Origin: Ophiosphaerella korrae
Lineage: Eukaryota > Ascomycota > Dothideomycetes > Pleosporales > Phaeosphaeriaceae
Length of the DNA stretch: 64,000 nucleotides
NCBI GenBank assembly: GCA_028456385.1
Contig: JALNQF010000060.1
Span: 124,001 to 188,000 of the forward strand
Reading direction: 5' to 3'
Below, in pieces: positions 10,971-22,826 of this stretch (positions within the stretch are counted from its first letter, which is position 1; each line of letters starts with the position of its first letter). Below the pieces are notes generated by a model that saw only the letters and a list, made by a program, of their open reading frames with translations, was not told the DNA's origin and made no database searches. Position numbers and translations under genes: made by a program.

Positions 10971-12545
10971 ATGGCCTCTGCTCTTCGTTTGACCAGTGCC
11001 TTCCGCGCGGCCGCTCCTCTGCGCACTACCGCCTTCAATGGCCTGCGCTGCTACTCTACCGGCAAAACCACGGTAGGCCCTGCTGCACCCTACCAGGACG
11101 CCGTATTCGCTGACACGCTCAATTGCAGTCGCTGAAGGAGACGTTTGCCAACAAGCTGCCTGGCGAGATCGAGAAGATCAAGAAGCTTCGCAAGTACGTG
11201 CTCTGCTCGCTCCTGCGTGCACTGCAATGGGAATTGACATGATTGCGCAGAGAGCACGGCAACAAGGTCGTCGGCGAGGTCACTCTCGACCAGGTCTATG
11301 GCGGTGCCCGGGGCATCAAGTCGCTCGTCTGGGAGGGATCCGTCCTCGACTCCGAGGAGGGCATCCGGTTCCGTGGCAAGACGGTATGCCGTGCCATCAC
11401 CAGCCCTAATACCCCAACACCTGTACTGATCGCCCCAGATCCCCGAATGCCAGCAGCTCCTCCCCAAGGCCCCCGGCGGCCAGGAGCCTCTCCCAGAAGG
11501 CCTCTTCTGGCTCCTACTGACCGGCGAGGTCCCCTCGGAGCAACAGGTCCGCGACCTCTCTGCTGAGTGGGCTGCCCGCTCCGACATCCCCAAGTTCGTT
11601 GAGGAGCTCATCGACCGCTGCCCCAGCGACCTCCACCCCATGGCCCAGTTCTCCATCGCCGTCACCGCCCTCGAGCACGAGTCCAACTTCGCCAAGGCCT
11701 ATGCTAAGGGCATGAAGAAGACCGAGTACTGGCAGCACACCTTTGAGGATGCCATGGACCTCATTGCCAAGCTCCCCACCATCGCCTCCAAGATCTACCG
11801 CAACATCTACAAGGATGGCAAGGTGGCCCCCATCCAGAAGGACAAGGACTACTCGTTCAACTTGGCCAACCAGCTTGGTTTCGCCGAGAACAAGGACTTT
11901 GTTGAGCTGATGCGTCTGTACCTCACCATCCACACCGACCACGAGGGCGGCAACGTCAGCGCCCACACCACCCACTTGGTTGGCAGCGCCCTCAGCTCAC
12001 CCTACCTGTCTCTTGCCGCTGGTCTGAACGGTCTTGCTGGTCCTCTCCACGGCCTGGCCAATCAGGAAGTGCTTGTCTGGCTCCAGAAGATGAAGAAGGC
12101 AGTTGGCAACGACCTCAGCGACCAGGCCATCAAGGACTACCTCTGGTCTACTCTCAAGGCCGGCCAAGTCGTCCCCGGCTACGGCCACGCCGTCCTCCGC
12201 AAGACCGACCCCCGCTACGTTTCCCAGCGCGAGTTTGCGCAGAAGCACTTACCCGATGACCCCATGTTCAAGCTTGTCAGCCAGGTGTACAAGATCGCAC
12301 CCGGTGTCCTTACCGAGCACGGCAAGACCAAGAACCCCTACCCCAACGTTGACGCGCACTCTGGTGTCCTCCTGCAATACTACGGCCTCACTGAGCAGAA
12401 CTACTACACTGTTCTCTTTGGTGTGTCGCGTGCGCTCGGTGTGCTTCCCCAGCTCATCATTGACCGCGCGGTGGGCGCGCCGATCGAGCGACCCAAGTCG
12501 TTCAGCACTGAGGCTTACGCCAAGCTGGTTGGCGCAACTCTGTAA
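10971..12545 (+). CDS. cit1: Citrate synthase, mitochondrial
   Basis: It condenses acetyl-CoA with oxaloacetate to citrate, the first step of the TCA cycle, in the mitochondrial matrix. The start at ATG 10971 gives an Arg/Ala/Ser-rich targeting presequence ([20 protein letters not shown]). Introns at 11073-11128, 11194-11250 and 11384-11438 join in frame to a 468-residue protein. Catalytic residues are visible: His near 304 in [12 protein letters not shown], His near 350 in [17 protein letters not shown], and Asp near 405 in YPNVDAHSG. The absence of a peroxisomal C-terminal tripeptide and the presence of a presequence favour the mitochondrial form over 2-methylcitrate synthase, though that paralogue is similar and cannot be completely excluded. 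Downstream lies the citrate carrier gene in the same orientation. Confidence 0.95.
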
Positions 12546-13251
12546 GGCACGAATGTATCAATTATGGTCGAGGAATATAAGGGCTAGGGAAAACGGAGTG
12601 TGTATGTGTGTGTGCTGTAGTATTACCCTGCAATATCATGTCTTAACGTTCGATATACCAAATAAGAATCTCAACTCAACCAAGCACGCAAATGACTATT
12701 ATGTGGGACACGGTCAATGAGGGCAGCCACAAAAAGCAAGTGAGGATCAGGGAGAAGTGATGGGATGACTAGCGTGGAATGTTATGCAGCGGACATTGGT
12801 TGAGCTGATGGGGAACCGAGCGCAGGGTTGTTGAGAGACACGGCTCAACGAGATGCTTCTTGGTCTGACGGTGACAGTGGCCAGCAGCTGGCTGACGGGC
12901 GATAAGGTAGGCTTAGGTAGGCTTATATGGCTGCGAGATGAATACACAGCACACGACAACAACACGGCGATTTGGCCACCCCCAAACGGAAGTATACCGA
13001 AGCGCGCATGGGAAGGGCGGGTTGGACCATTTGCCGTCGCTAGCGAGTCGGAGCCGGGAGGAAACGCTCAGGGCAAAGTCCGATTTTCCGCCAGGGACCA
13101 GCAAGCCAGCCCCGAAACAATCGGGAGCAGCCACCGCCACCGATTGCCCGTACTCAGACAGACCGCCTCGACGCTCAGACGTCTCGCAAGCTTAGCCGCT
13201 TTGATTCTGACGGCCCTGCTCTGGCGTCCCCTCCTTCCTCCACCCTCTCCC

Positions 13252-13284
<33 letters not shown>

Positions 13285-13363
13285 ACGCACTACCCAGCGA
13301 CGAAGCACCCTCCAGCCTTGGTCAGGCCCCGATATCAGTTCGACAAGCAGATCCCCAGAGACA
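12546..13363. promoter_or_regulatory. Citrate synthase 3' flank and promoter of the citrate carrier
   Basis: About 820 bp without a gene. The last 140 bp before the carrier ATG are extremely pyrimidine-rich (see the CT tract). Short overlapping open frames on both strands are artefacts of this composition. Confidence 0.5.
13225..13284 (+). repeat. CT-rich tract with a (CT)n microsatellite in the carrier 5' leader
   Basis: Sequence ccttcctccaccctctcccc is followed by an uninterrupted (tc)n run ending in cacgcac, about 80 bp upstream of the carrier ATG. CT-rich leaders mark transcription start zones of strongly expressed filamentous fungal genes. Confidence 0.75.
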
Positions 13364-14650
13364 ATGAGCTCCAAAACCTCCGTCGCCGGCGTGCCCACCA
13401 TGGAGCCGCACAAGATCGAGAAGAAGCCGGTCAAGTTCAGCAATTTGCTGCGTGAGTTTCGCCATGGCCAACACCATCTCTAGGCCACTGCTAACATGGC
13501 GCAGTCGGTGCCGGGCTCAATTTGTTCGAGTAAGTTGGCCATTGCATCTTCGCGAGATACCGAGGAATCATAAGGACACTGCTGACCCCAACACCACCAC
13601 AGGGTGACCACTCTGGGACAGGTATGACGATCCACGATGCACCCGCTCATCCGAGGCGAATGCCCACTAACCAAAACGCTGGAATATTATAGCCATTGGA
13701 GGTTGTCAAGACTACCATGGCTGCCAACAGAGCTGACGGCTTTTCGGGCGCCATTGGCCGTATCTGGTCGCGCGGCGGTCCCCTGGGCTGTGAGTGCCTT
13801 GCCCGTCTTTCTTCCCTAACCTAACCTCACCTAACCTAACCCATGGGCGCTAATCCACCATACGCACAGTCTACCAAGGCCTCATTCCCTGGGCCTGGAT
13901 CGAAGCCTCCACCAAGGGCGCCGTCCTCCTCTTCGTCGCCTCCGAGGCCGAGTTCTACGCCAAATCCTTTGGCGCCCCCAACTTCGTTGCTGGTATCTCG
14001 GGCGGTATGGTTGGTGGTCTGGCGCAGGCATACGCCACCATGGGCTTCTGCACCTGCATGAAGACGGTCGAAATCACACAGCACAAGGTCGCGGCCAGCG
14101 GTGTAAAGCCCCCGGGCACCCTTGAGACATTCATGGCCATCTACCGCAAGGAGGGCATTCGCGGTATCAACCGCGGTGTCAATGCCGTCGCCGTGCGCCA
14201 GGTCACTAACTGGGGCTCTCGGTTCGGTCTCTCCCGTGTCGCCGAGACGGGCATTCGAAGGGTGACGGGCAAAGACGGCGGCGAGAAACTCAGCGTCATG
14301 GAGAAGATTACCGCCTCTGCCCTCGGTGGTGGTTTGTCCGCTTGGAACCAGCCTATCGAGGTTATCCGTGTCGAAATGCAGTCCAAGACGGTCGACCCCA
14401 ACCGTCCCAAGAACCTGACTGTCAGCAAGGCGTTCAGCTACATCTATTCCAACAACGGTATCAAGGGTTTATATCGTGGTGTTACTCCTAGAATCGGACT
14501 TGGCGTTTGGCAGACGGTCTGCATGGTTGCATTGGGCGATGTGTACGTATTGGCCGACTCTGCTTTCAGGTCTCGAGTACTAACATATAATCCAGTGCCA
14601 AGGAAGCGGTTGAGAAACTCACCGGCGACAAGGTCACTGCTAAGCATTAG
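13364..14650 (+). CDS. yhm2: Mitochondrial citrate/oxoglutarate carrier (Yhm2 type)
   Basis: A mitochondrial carrier (SLC25 family) of the Yhm2 subgroup, which exchanges matrix citrate for cytosolic 2-oxoglutarate across the inner membrane. Six exons join in frame: introns 13452-13504, 13530-13602, 13622-13692, 13790-13869 and 14543-14595. The product is 318 residues, beginning MSSKTSVAGVPTMEPHKIEK and ending TGDKVTAKH. The three-repeat carrier signatures can be seen: GQPLEVVKTTMAANR in repeat 1, GFCTCMKTVEITQHK in repeat 2 and NQPIEVIRVEMQSK in repeat 3, each followed by a ..G..G.Y.G or GI.G..RG motif (GPLGFYQGLIPW, GIRGINRG, GIKGLYRGVTPR). The atypical middle signature (CxxMKTVEITQ) is what distinguishes Yhm2 from the CTP1 tricarboxylate carrier. 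Its position directly after citrate synthase, same strand, fits citrate export. Confidence 0.93.
13814..13842 (+). repeat. CCTAAC short tandem repeat in a carrier intron
   Basis: The intron 13790-13869 contains four to five near-copies of ccTAAC. Each copy resembles a fungal branch-point (CTAAC), and the motif also resembles degenerate telomere repeat. It is too short and imperfect to be called a telomeric seed. Confidence 0.6.
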
Positions 14651-15162
14651 ACGGCGTTTGGGTAATAACAAAGAGCGAATTCGCATCTGAATTCCTTCGA
14701 TGTGGAGACATGTCGAACCCCTAACACTCGTAGACGGTTTCTTCACATTTTAATTAGCATGCCACCCTGGATAGAAGGCTTCAGGCATGGTTACCGGCGC
14801 ATACAGCTTTGAGTCATGGAACACGCCTTAGCTTGATATAGACATGTATAATGCCTGGGAAGGCGAAAATATCACTTCATGGAGTGACTCTGGCTGATTA
14901 CTGGGTTTTTATGTGAGGCAGTGATTTATAAATCCATGGTAAAATTGGACAGGCCAACAGATTTATACTTGGAGCAATTGCAGCATGCTTTCCGTACGCC
15001 CGGAGCATGCTGCTCCCAAAGCGCATACAGCGAGAAGCATGGCCACAGCCAATCAAGAGTCGGCAGTCCTAGACTAACGTCATCCAACCACCTACCGTCT
15101 TGCACGACCATCCCTCTTCGATTCCACATGACAACACATTGAACTTCGCCAGTGCCACAAGG
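14651..15162. promoter_or_regulatory. Carrier 3' flank and CRT10 promoter
   Basis: About 510 bp without a gene. A TTG-initiated extension of the CRT10 frame reaches back to 15100, but the first ATG in frame is at 15163. Confidence 0.5.
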
Positions 15163-17426
15163 ATGCAGACTCCACCATGTCAAAGTTCATCACTTGTGTT
15201 CCAACTGGCGTGTCGTTGGGATGCCAAAGAGTACTTGATACCCGATGTTCTGAACACTCGGTTTGCTCACTACCAACAGTTTCCCAATCCTCGCGCAGCA
15301 CCTCGACTAAAAGCATGGCGCTGTGAATTAACAGCCTTGTCGCATTCGTACAATTTCTACTTTGTCGCATGCAGCGACACTATCCATATCTATCAGCCCC
15401 GCTTTCCGGACCAGGCTGTCTCCAGTGATGCTGACCTCATCCTCCATCCGCCGGTATCGTCACCAAATCTTGGGCACGGCATAGATCATGAGAACCCGCA
15501 TTCCATCACTAGGATTCTTGTCGACTATCTTGGCAATGACGAGGTTTTGCTGGCGGTTTGCGACGACGGCGATGTTGTCGGATATCGCATTGACGCGATC
15601 AAAAAAGCTTGGGATGACCGAAGACACTCATCACCCAGCGAACCTACGCACATCTATGAAAACGATATAAGGCTTTTTCTCCATCGCAACTTGGGAAGTA
15701 GCGCCTGGGGTCTAGCCGTACACCGCAAGGCGCGAATAATAGCGATCAGCGCAAACACTTTCGAGATTACCGTGCTGGCCTATGCCCTGACGAATTCAAG
15801 AAGCGCATCCCCCGATTCCGATTCCTCGGACTCTTTTGCTACGACTGCCGATGAAGAGGCAGCCAGAGACTTTCTCTCACTTCGCGATCAAGACCACGTC
15901 ATCACGCTAAAGGCCAAAACAAATATACCTTCAGTGGCGTTCAATAACACTGCCGAGGATCCCAAAGGCCGATGGTTGTTTAGTTGTTCCATCGATGGCA
16001 AAACCATGCTATGGGATCTACAAAGACCTCAAGACCCCGCCCGCGTGTTCGAGATGGGCTGGTGCGAGAATGTTGGAAATGCAGATTCAGCGCCGAGCAC
16101 CGAGCTTGGCGAATGCGGATGCTTCAATGCCAGAAGCATACCACACGGTGCATGGGGCGCCATGTTCTTCGATCCGCAGTCTGCTCACGAGATACATGAC
16201 CTAGAAGAGCTTAATATGGTATATATAAAAGATAAGCCATACTTTGCGGATGCGATCGCACAGAAGCGCCGCTTCTTTTTGAAGCCGCCGATCGATTTTC
16301 ATGATCTTTCTCATGGTCATACGCATCAATCGGCCCTAATGGGTTGGGAGACTGGGAGCGATATGGACATTGCGGAGATTGAGTCGAGTAATAGCGATAC
16401 TGATATGGACACATCGGCCCCTAATCAAGAGCATACTGGAGATACAACAGAGTCCCAAGAAAGCGAGCCGATGATTAACTGGCAGGAAATCCACGACTTA
16501 GACGACGAACATAGTGGAGATGGCACTGGAGACCCTGTCACCGGCATGACTTCTTCGAGCCCCAATATTCTCACAATGACTAGCTTGCCAACAGACGGTC
16601 CTACACCCGGTAACCCGTTCTCAATCCTTCTGGATCCCTCCTTAGAAGTAACAGGAGACGACCTAGCAGCCGATGATGATATCAACTTCTCCTCCGAAAT
16701 GAGCGCAGGTCTCATGTACCTCAACGCAAAGCCACGCACCCTCGGCCCAGGCCCCGGCCCAAAACCCTACTACCAAATCACACCCGGCCACCGCGACCCC
16801 AACGCCCCCACCTCTGAGCCCTATCCCTACCGCACAAACGTATATATCCCCAATCCCTCCCGTAAGACCCCCACTAATACATCTTTCAGAAATGCTTCCC
16901 CGCCCTCATCATCACTATGGAAGACATCTACCTCCTCCAACGCCCCCTCGCACCCCCCTCCCCCTCCCTCCCCCCCATCACCCTTCCCCACCCCCTCAAT
17001 GCGACATCCCTCTGGCCCTCCTTCATCGGCTCACACGACCGCCTCTGTCTGCACGCGCAAATCCCCGAACTGGGAGCCTTCATCGTTGCCAGTCCCGCCG
17101 GCCGCGCCGCACTCTTTTCTCTCACGCGCCACCGCTATCGGGATCGGCATGGCCAGATAAACTGGCATTATGCGTTTTTTATGGAGTATTTGTTGCCGTT
17201 CAAGCAGGGGGTGGGGGGTGAGAGGGTCGCGGTTGTGGAGGGGCAGGCAAGGATGGTGGGGGTTGCGGTTGGGCCGGTGCAAGGGTGTTTGGATGAGGAG
17301 CGTGTAGGAGCGGGGGGAAGGAAGTGGAGAGTATTGATGTACTATACCAATCATACGGTGGTGGGGTTTGAGATTGGGAAGAAGAGAGGGGTGGACGAGG
17401 TGGGGTTGGGGGAGTTGATTGTTTAG
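15163..17426 (+). CDS. CRT10-type WD40-like regulatory protein
   Basis: Crt10 in yeast acts in the regulation of ribonucleotide reductase genes; the family has a degenerate WD40 propeller. The start is ATG 15163 (MQTPPCQSSSLVFQLACRW). One intron at 16840-16889 (GTATAT donor, CTAAT branch, TTTCAG acceptor) joins ...YRTN to KCFPALIITMEDIYLLQ, giving about 737 residues. Conserved blocks include YLIPDVLNTRFAHYQQFPNP and LKAWRCELTALSHSYNFYFV at the N terminus, WLFSCSIDGKTMLWDLQ (a WD-like blade) in the middle, and HGAWGAMFFDP. An acidic Asp/Glu/Ser linker separates these from a C-terminal domain with INWHYAFFMEYLLPF. The last exon uses long Pro-rich and Gly-rich stretches. Identity as CRT10 is by resemblance of the N-terminal block; function in this organism is inferred. 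Confidence 0.82.
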
Positions 17427-18053
17427 GTTGCGTTAGGGTGAAGAGGCCTGTGATTGGGGCGGGGGCTTGTGATTGGGGCGGGGGCCTGTGATTGGGGCAG
17501 GGGTTGGGGAGCGTTTATGGGTTTCTTGGAATATTGCTTGGTGTGATTAAAAAGAATTTTCGGTTGTTGATGGTATTCGTGTGGTGTCGACTTGGTAGAC
17601 AATTTGATGACTTGAATACAATGGGGCCTTTTATCCTGGAATTCGGAATTCTATTCTGGTTTAATGCCTGGAGCATGGTTGAGTTTCCCTTCTCAATACC
17701 TGAACCTTGTTATGGCCTACACCTTCCAACCGCTAATGCAGGAAATGAAGGAAATGGCGTGGACGAAAGATACATCTCTCCCATCGTCGTGAGTTCAGGC
17801 CCATTGTACATATTTTACTCGAGACACACTGATGCGCATATTAACTTAGCGTGTTGTTATATTTCAGTCTGCGCACGAGACCGTCTTTGATACATACTTA
17901 TAATTCTTCGATCCTGCCATCACAACCCCTACCGAGATTTTCATATTTCTTCGACTCCCTCCGCACAAGAGATACACTGCCATGTCATTGCTAATACTCC
18001 GCTTCAGGGCTTTGAGACACTTGCGGTCCTCTCTTGAGATTCGTTCAGTTTGT
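17427..18053. other. Intergenic between convergent CRT10 and sugar transporter genes
   Basis: About 630 bp with no gene. It contains the 19-bp tandem repeat described separately and the 3' flanks of both genes. Confidence 0.6.
17447..17503 (+). repeat. Three tandem 19-bp G-rich units
   Basis: Three consecutive copies of c(c/t)tgtgattggggc(g/a)gggg, each 19 bp, lie just after the CRT10 stop codon. The G4/G5 runs are regularly spaced and could form a G-quadruplex in the 3' UTR or DNA. Confidence 0.85.
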
Positions 18054-19806
18054 TTATTCCCTTACGGTAGTGACCTCCGCGGTATCCTCGCGCTTCTCGG
18101 CCGGCACTTCGTTGAACATGCCTTCTGAATCGTCATCGTCGAAGAACCCATACTGCCTCTGCATCTGCTCAATGCCCCTCGGATCCAAAAGTGGCAACTC
18201 CTTCGCCGCCTTGACATAGCTTATATTCTCCATATGGCCCTTGGCAAAGATCAAATCAATCTCCTCCAGACTGCGCTGCTTCGTCTCCGGATAGAAGATG
18301 TAAATGAACGGCAAGAAGCACGCATTCACCACTGCAAAGAACAGATACGTGCCCCACTTGATCTTGTCCACCATGATCGGCGTAATCATCACAACCAGGA
18401 AGTTAAACAGCCAGTTGGTGCACGTCGACACCGCATTCGCCTTCCCGCGCGTCTTCACCGGATTCACCTCCGCGGGATACAGCCACGGCAGCGGCAACCA
18501 CGTCGCGGCAAAAAACGAAATGTACGTGAACAACCCCACGGCCGCGCCCTTGGCCGCACTCTGCGTCCCGGGGATCAGCGCCGCAAACACCAGCACCATC
18601 GACAGCCCCTGCCCAAACGTGCCGATGATGAACAGCTTGCGCCGCCCCGTCCGCTCAATGATGAACCACGACGTCGTCGCAAAGATGGAGTACACAATCA
18701 TGTTCACGCCCCCGAGCAGGAGCGACAGGTCGTGCGTCGCGCCAATCGAGTTTTCAAAGAGCAAGGGGAAATAGTAGATGACGGCGTTGCACCCGCCAAT
18801 CTGCTGCATCAGCTGCGAGGATGCGCCCAGCATCATGCGCCGGAAGTGCTGTGTCTTGCCGTTGGTGAATAGCGCGCTGAACGGGGTGATGCCGCCCTTG
18901 TGGCCCGACGCGCGGATGCTGTCCATGATGATGTGTGCCTCGAACCGCGTTTCCTCGTCGTCGACTGCGTGGCCGCGCAGCGCGGCGATTACCTTCGCGG
19001 CGTCCTCGTGCCGGTCTTTGGTGAGGAGCCAACGCGGTGATTCGGGTAGCCAGATCATGCCGACGAGCACGATGGCGGCAAAGACGGACTGGAAGGCGAT
19101 GGGGAAGCGCCAGGAGAACTGGTCGGAGCCGAAGGAGCACCCATAGTCGATCCAGTAGGCAATAAGCGTGCCGAATGCAATGATACCGCCTTCGATGCAG
19201 ATGAGGAGGCCGTGGTTTTTCGTCTTGGAGCACTCGGCTTGGTACGTTGGGATGGTGGCTGTGTTCATGCCGTTGCCAACGCCCGTGACGACGCGCCCGA
19301 TGATGAATTGCGCGGTCGCGTTGTGGCCCTTGAAGGCGACGACTTGGATTATGGCGCCGAAGATCATGATGCCTGCGCCGATGATGATACCTTTGCGGCG
19401 GCCGAGGGCATCGCCGAAGATGAGCATGGCTATAGCGCCGAATAGACCTGAGGGTGGATGTCACTGGTCAGCGAGGTGTTTTCACATGTTAGGTTGGTCA
19501 CATGAAAGATATACTTACATCCTATTTCGTAGATTGCGGTTACGAAGCCTTGCCATGTGGAATTGTGGTAGGTTTCTGGGAAGTATCTCATGAAGGGCTC
19601 CGCGGAAATGATGCCTGACATTACACCCTCTGGCTGCGTGTTAGTACGGCAGTATCTTGATGACAGCTGGAATATTTCTTACGATCGTATCCAAACAGGA
19701 GAAAGCCCGTTGTTGCGATAATGGAAACTGTCAAGTCAAGCGGTCGTCCTCGCATCCCCATAAAGCGAGGATGATTCGCGACCGCGATTGGACTGATGTC
19801 CGACAT
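18054..19806 (-). CDS. Major facilitator superfamily sugar transporter (sugar porter family)
   Basis: A 12-helix plasma-membrane transporter for hexoses or related sugars. The start is ATG 19806 (MSDISPIAVANHPRFMGMRG). Introns at 19630-19682 and 19448-19518 give 542 residues. Choosing the acceptor at 19630 restores FGYDQGVMSGII, the classical helix-1 motif of sugar porters. Other signatures are GDALGRRKGIIIG after helix 2, LPESPRWLL before the central loop, GGCNAVIYYFPLLFENSIG (helix 7), ERTGRRKLFIIG and the terminal PETKQRSLEEIDLIFA. The family's R/KxGRR, PESPR and PETK motifs are all intact, so it is probably functional. The substrate cannot be told from sequence. Confidence 0.93.
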
Positions 19807-20962
19807 CTTGACACGCTGAATCCGACAAAATTGGGTGGGTAGAGTAGTAATACGTGCTCAAGTCCAACTTCGCCGTTTGCCTCGCGATTCAACGTAGGAT
19901 AATGAGGAGGGAACCTGGTGGAACAGTGGGGTCCCCAGGCTTTTATTTGCTCCACCGCACACCCATTTTTCCCCAGGTGTTCTTCTCTGCCGTTGAGCTA
20001 GCCGGGCACTTGGTAGGTAGGGGCTTCTGCTGTAGCACCTAGGATGAGTAGGTAATACAAGTGGGTCTTCGGGCAACCCATCGGGCAGACCGCGATTCTA
20101 CACTGAGATCCACGGCTGACTTTAACCTTACTTGGTGTAAGGATTCAAAACGGAGCCTGTGCTTCTGAATGATTGGGGGAACGTCGGACGCTGGTGCTGT
20201 GATACATGGATAACCTGCCTGAGGATGGTGCAGAATTCTTCATGCCTTCCAGTCGGCAGAACGTTCTTGTGATACCTACCTATTGCGGTCTGGACATGTG
20301 ATGCAACTTGGCAACGTCACTCGATGAGCATCCCCGATATTCCTCCTAGTAGTTAGCCTGCATGTACATCCCCAAGAAAGATCAACATACTGGCGGGCTG
20401 GTTGGTGGTTGGTAGCAGGGGTTTCGCACTGTGGGTAAGTGCCGAGGCATGGTACGCTTCAGTGCAACCCTGCATGCCAGTGGCATATTGTTGAGCCCAC
20501 CTCGATCCCAAGGTAGATAATATGGCCAGCCCCCTCTTGTAGAATGGGGACCGGCCTTGAGTGAAAATTCTTCTTTAGTTCCTTGGAAACCGTCCGATTA
20601 TGATGATTCTTGTTGTGCACAAAGCTGCTCAGTGTTATGACGTATTGAGCACAGCTTCCAAGATCCGAATTGAGATGAACAGGCGGCCTGTGAGTGGGTG
20701 ATCAGCAGATCTTCAAGAGCAGAAATCGGCATTTAGGATCGTGAGTCTCGATTGAATCATCGAGGTATCGGTATTATTCTCGGTGTTGTAAAGATCTGAA
20801 ACCACTACCGCTACTTCACTAGCGTGGAAATAGTGCAACCAGTGCGCACGGCATAATCTCTGCACTTTTATTCTAACATCACGCCAGTTATCCCTTGAGG
20901 CCTTCGCGATACTTGCTGTCAATTTCCCAGGCCTGTCAGAGTCTAACTTTTCTACCGGTATA
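19807..20962. other. Intergenic, promoter of the sugar transporter
   Basis: About 1.16 kb with no supportable gene. Several short frames are present on both strands but none has a family resemblance or a plausible splice partner. Confidence 0.55.
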
Positions 20963-21871
20963 TCATAGTGCAGCGGCAGTTGCATAATCGGATGCATCGT
21001 GGTATAACCTCAGCTCGCACTCCACGAACCTTCTCTTCTCCCTCACACGTAGTCTGTCGGCTCTATCTACTTCTTCCTCTTCTTCATCATCTGTCTCATC
21101 GTCTTCCACTTTTAACACCGCTTTCATAAGTTTCTTGACCTCCACGTTCACCTTTGGCCATCCTTTACTCAGTCGCACTTTCATCTTTGAACTGCACCAC
21201 TTGTCGCCCATGGCGAGATACATGGTCTCAAGTCCCGTGAATGCGCGTAGCGTGAAGCCAAGACATTCCCAGCTATCGAGACCAGAGTATGTGACAACTA
21301 TGCGCCGCATAGCGTAAACGGGAAGGATGTAACTCAGCTCGCGTAAGCGTGATGTTTCCGTCAAGTTTACTGATATAAACCGTGATGAAAGGTAGATGAT
21401 GTCGCGCTCTGGGTCGAGGTAGATTAGAAAGTTCGCGTCGTAGAAGCGGAGAGCTTGCAGGCCAGACTGTGCAATAATGCACTCTCGTGCTTCGCGATTT
21501 GCGGCAAGCGCTGCTGGGAGCGGAGGTATGTATCGGACCTTTGGCATAAGAGAAACATCGTACCCATAAACTTCTATGAAGCGCGTTCGGGATGGCGTTG
21601 CGAAAGCCCAGATTCGAGCTCGAAGGGATGGCTTGAATCGTGAGAAGAGATGAAAGGTTTGTACGGGCTGGTTGGTCGAATCGAGCAAGTCGTGGTTAGA
21701 CGGGTTATTTGAGATGGTGGCGTGCGAGTTGGAGATGTCCTCAGCAGCCATTCCAGAAGTTCTCGCAGCCGGCAATTCGTCGATATGAATCGCAGTAACT
21801 TCCAGGCTTGAAGCTTGGCTGCTGTTCTGTGTATTTGCGTGCGGAGCCAAGCCAACATTTTTGTGAGCCAT
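20963..21871 (-). CDS. 2EXR-domain protein (fungal F-box-like hypothetical)
   Basis: The start is ATG 21871 (MAHKNVGLAPHANTQ), the only Met before the conserved domain; the frame is open further upstream but without ATG. Product 302 residues, no intron. The block QTFHLFSRFKPSLRARIWAF corresponds to the 2EXR domain (F..F..LP.ELR..IW). It is followed by a region typical of that family: PLPAALAANREARECII, a segment on FDANF-like/LDPERDIIYLSS, and IVVTYSGLDSWECL. A very acidic run (DDETDDEEEEEVD) precedes the C terminus. Such genes are numerous in Pezizomycotina and their function is unknown; nothing here suggests a partner. Confidence 0.8.
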   Translation of the reverse strand: MAHKNVGLAPHANTQNSSQASSLEVTAIHIDELPAARTSGMAAEDISNSHATISNNPSNHDLLDSTNQPVQTFHLFSRFKPSLRARIWAFATPSRTRFIEVYGYDVSLMPKVRYIPPLPAALAANREARECIIAQSGLQALRFYDANFLIYLDPERDIIYLSSRFISVNLTETSRLRELSYILPVYAMRRIVVTYSGLDSWECLGFTLRAFTGLETMYLAMGDKWCSSKMKVRLSKGWPKVNVEVKKLMKAVLKVEDDETDDEEEEEVDRADRLRVREKRRFVECELRLYHDASDYATAAAL

Positions 21872-22826
21872 CTCGGTCGCGGGTGTGTGTTGTGATGTTA
21901 TGGTTGAATGTTGAGTAAAGCTTATCGTTTGCCAAGATCCTCGAGAGGTTGCAAAAAATTTCGCAGTGAATGATGAGTGATTGTTTCCCTTTGCCAAGTT
22001 TAAACTCTCCTATTTTAGCATATAGGTAAGCAGTTGGCCTACTAGCAATTCATACAGTTACGTTCTTCGAGATGAATCTTTCACATATCACTACATATCA
22101 AATTTGGCTCGTCAGAAATCACCGTGATGTTACTCAACTTTTTTGCATAGGAGATGAAATCTGAGAGTGCTTCAAATTTTTAGAAGATATTGAAAAGATG
22201 GAACAGATTTTAGCTCTCTTCACATTGTGAGCTATTCTGCGCACCATAGCTACATAGTCAATTCATTTGCGAGAGATGGATGTATTGAGAGAGCTTACCA
22301 GTAGGGAATACTCAACACTAGTAGGATAGCATTTAGTAAAACTTATCAAAGATATGCCGAGCTCAAAACTTGTTTTCTTGGCTTAGCCGTTTCCTGTCAT
22401 ACTTACGATATATGGTTGTCTCTCAACTAGCCGAGTAGTAATAAATCTCATAATTTCTTCTTCGTATTGGTGCTTCATGTGAGAAATGAATTGAGGGTCA
22501 TTATAGTAAGCTGTGTAACTGCCACAAAGGGCTCTTTATAAATGCGTCTTTCTATCCGAACGAGGCTCTCTACCGATGATAAAGGTCGGAGAAATTGTAT
22601 AAAATGGATATTGGACAGAATGGTAACTTTAGAAAGCCGAATATATGGTAATTCCATTGATATCTATGTACATGCTGGTGTGAAGTGATCAATCATCACC
22701 AGTTGACGTGTTATTGGTTGCTGCTAAACATTGTGGCAGGCGTTTTCGTTGTTTGGCAGACGGAAGGCACTCTGCACAAACGCGCTTGATGTGATTCCAG
22801 ACAGTTCTGTAAGTATTGCTCCTCAA
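21872..22826. other. Intergenic, AT-leaning
   Basis: About 950 bp between the 2EXR gene start and the DUF1275 gene stop. I see no gene and no clear repeat. Confidence 0.55.

Noticed and set aside
13814..13842. Interstitial telomere repeat
   Set aside because: The units are CCTAAC-like but irregular (not CCCTAA) and lie inside a constitutive intron.
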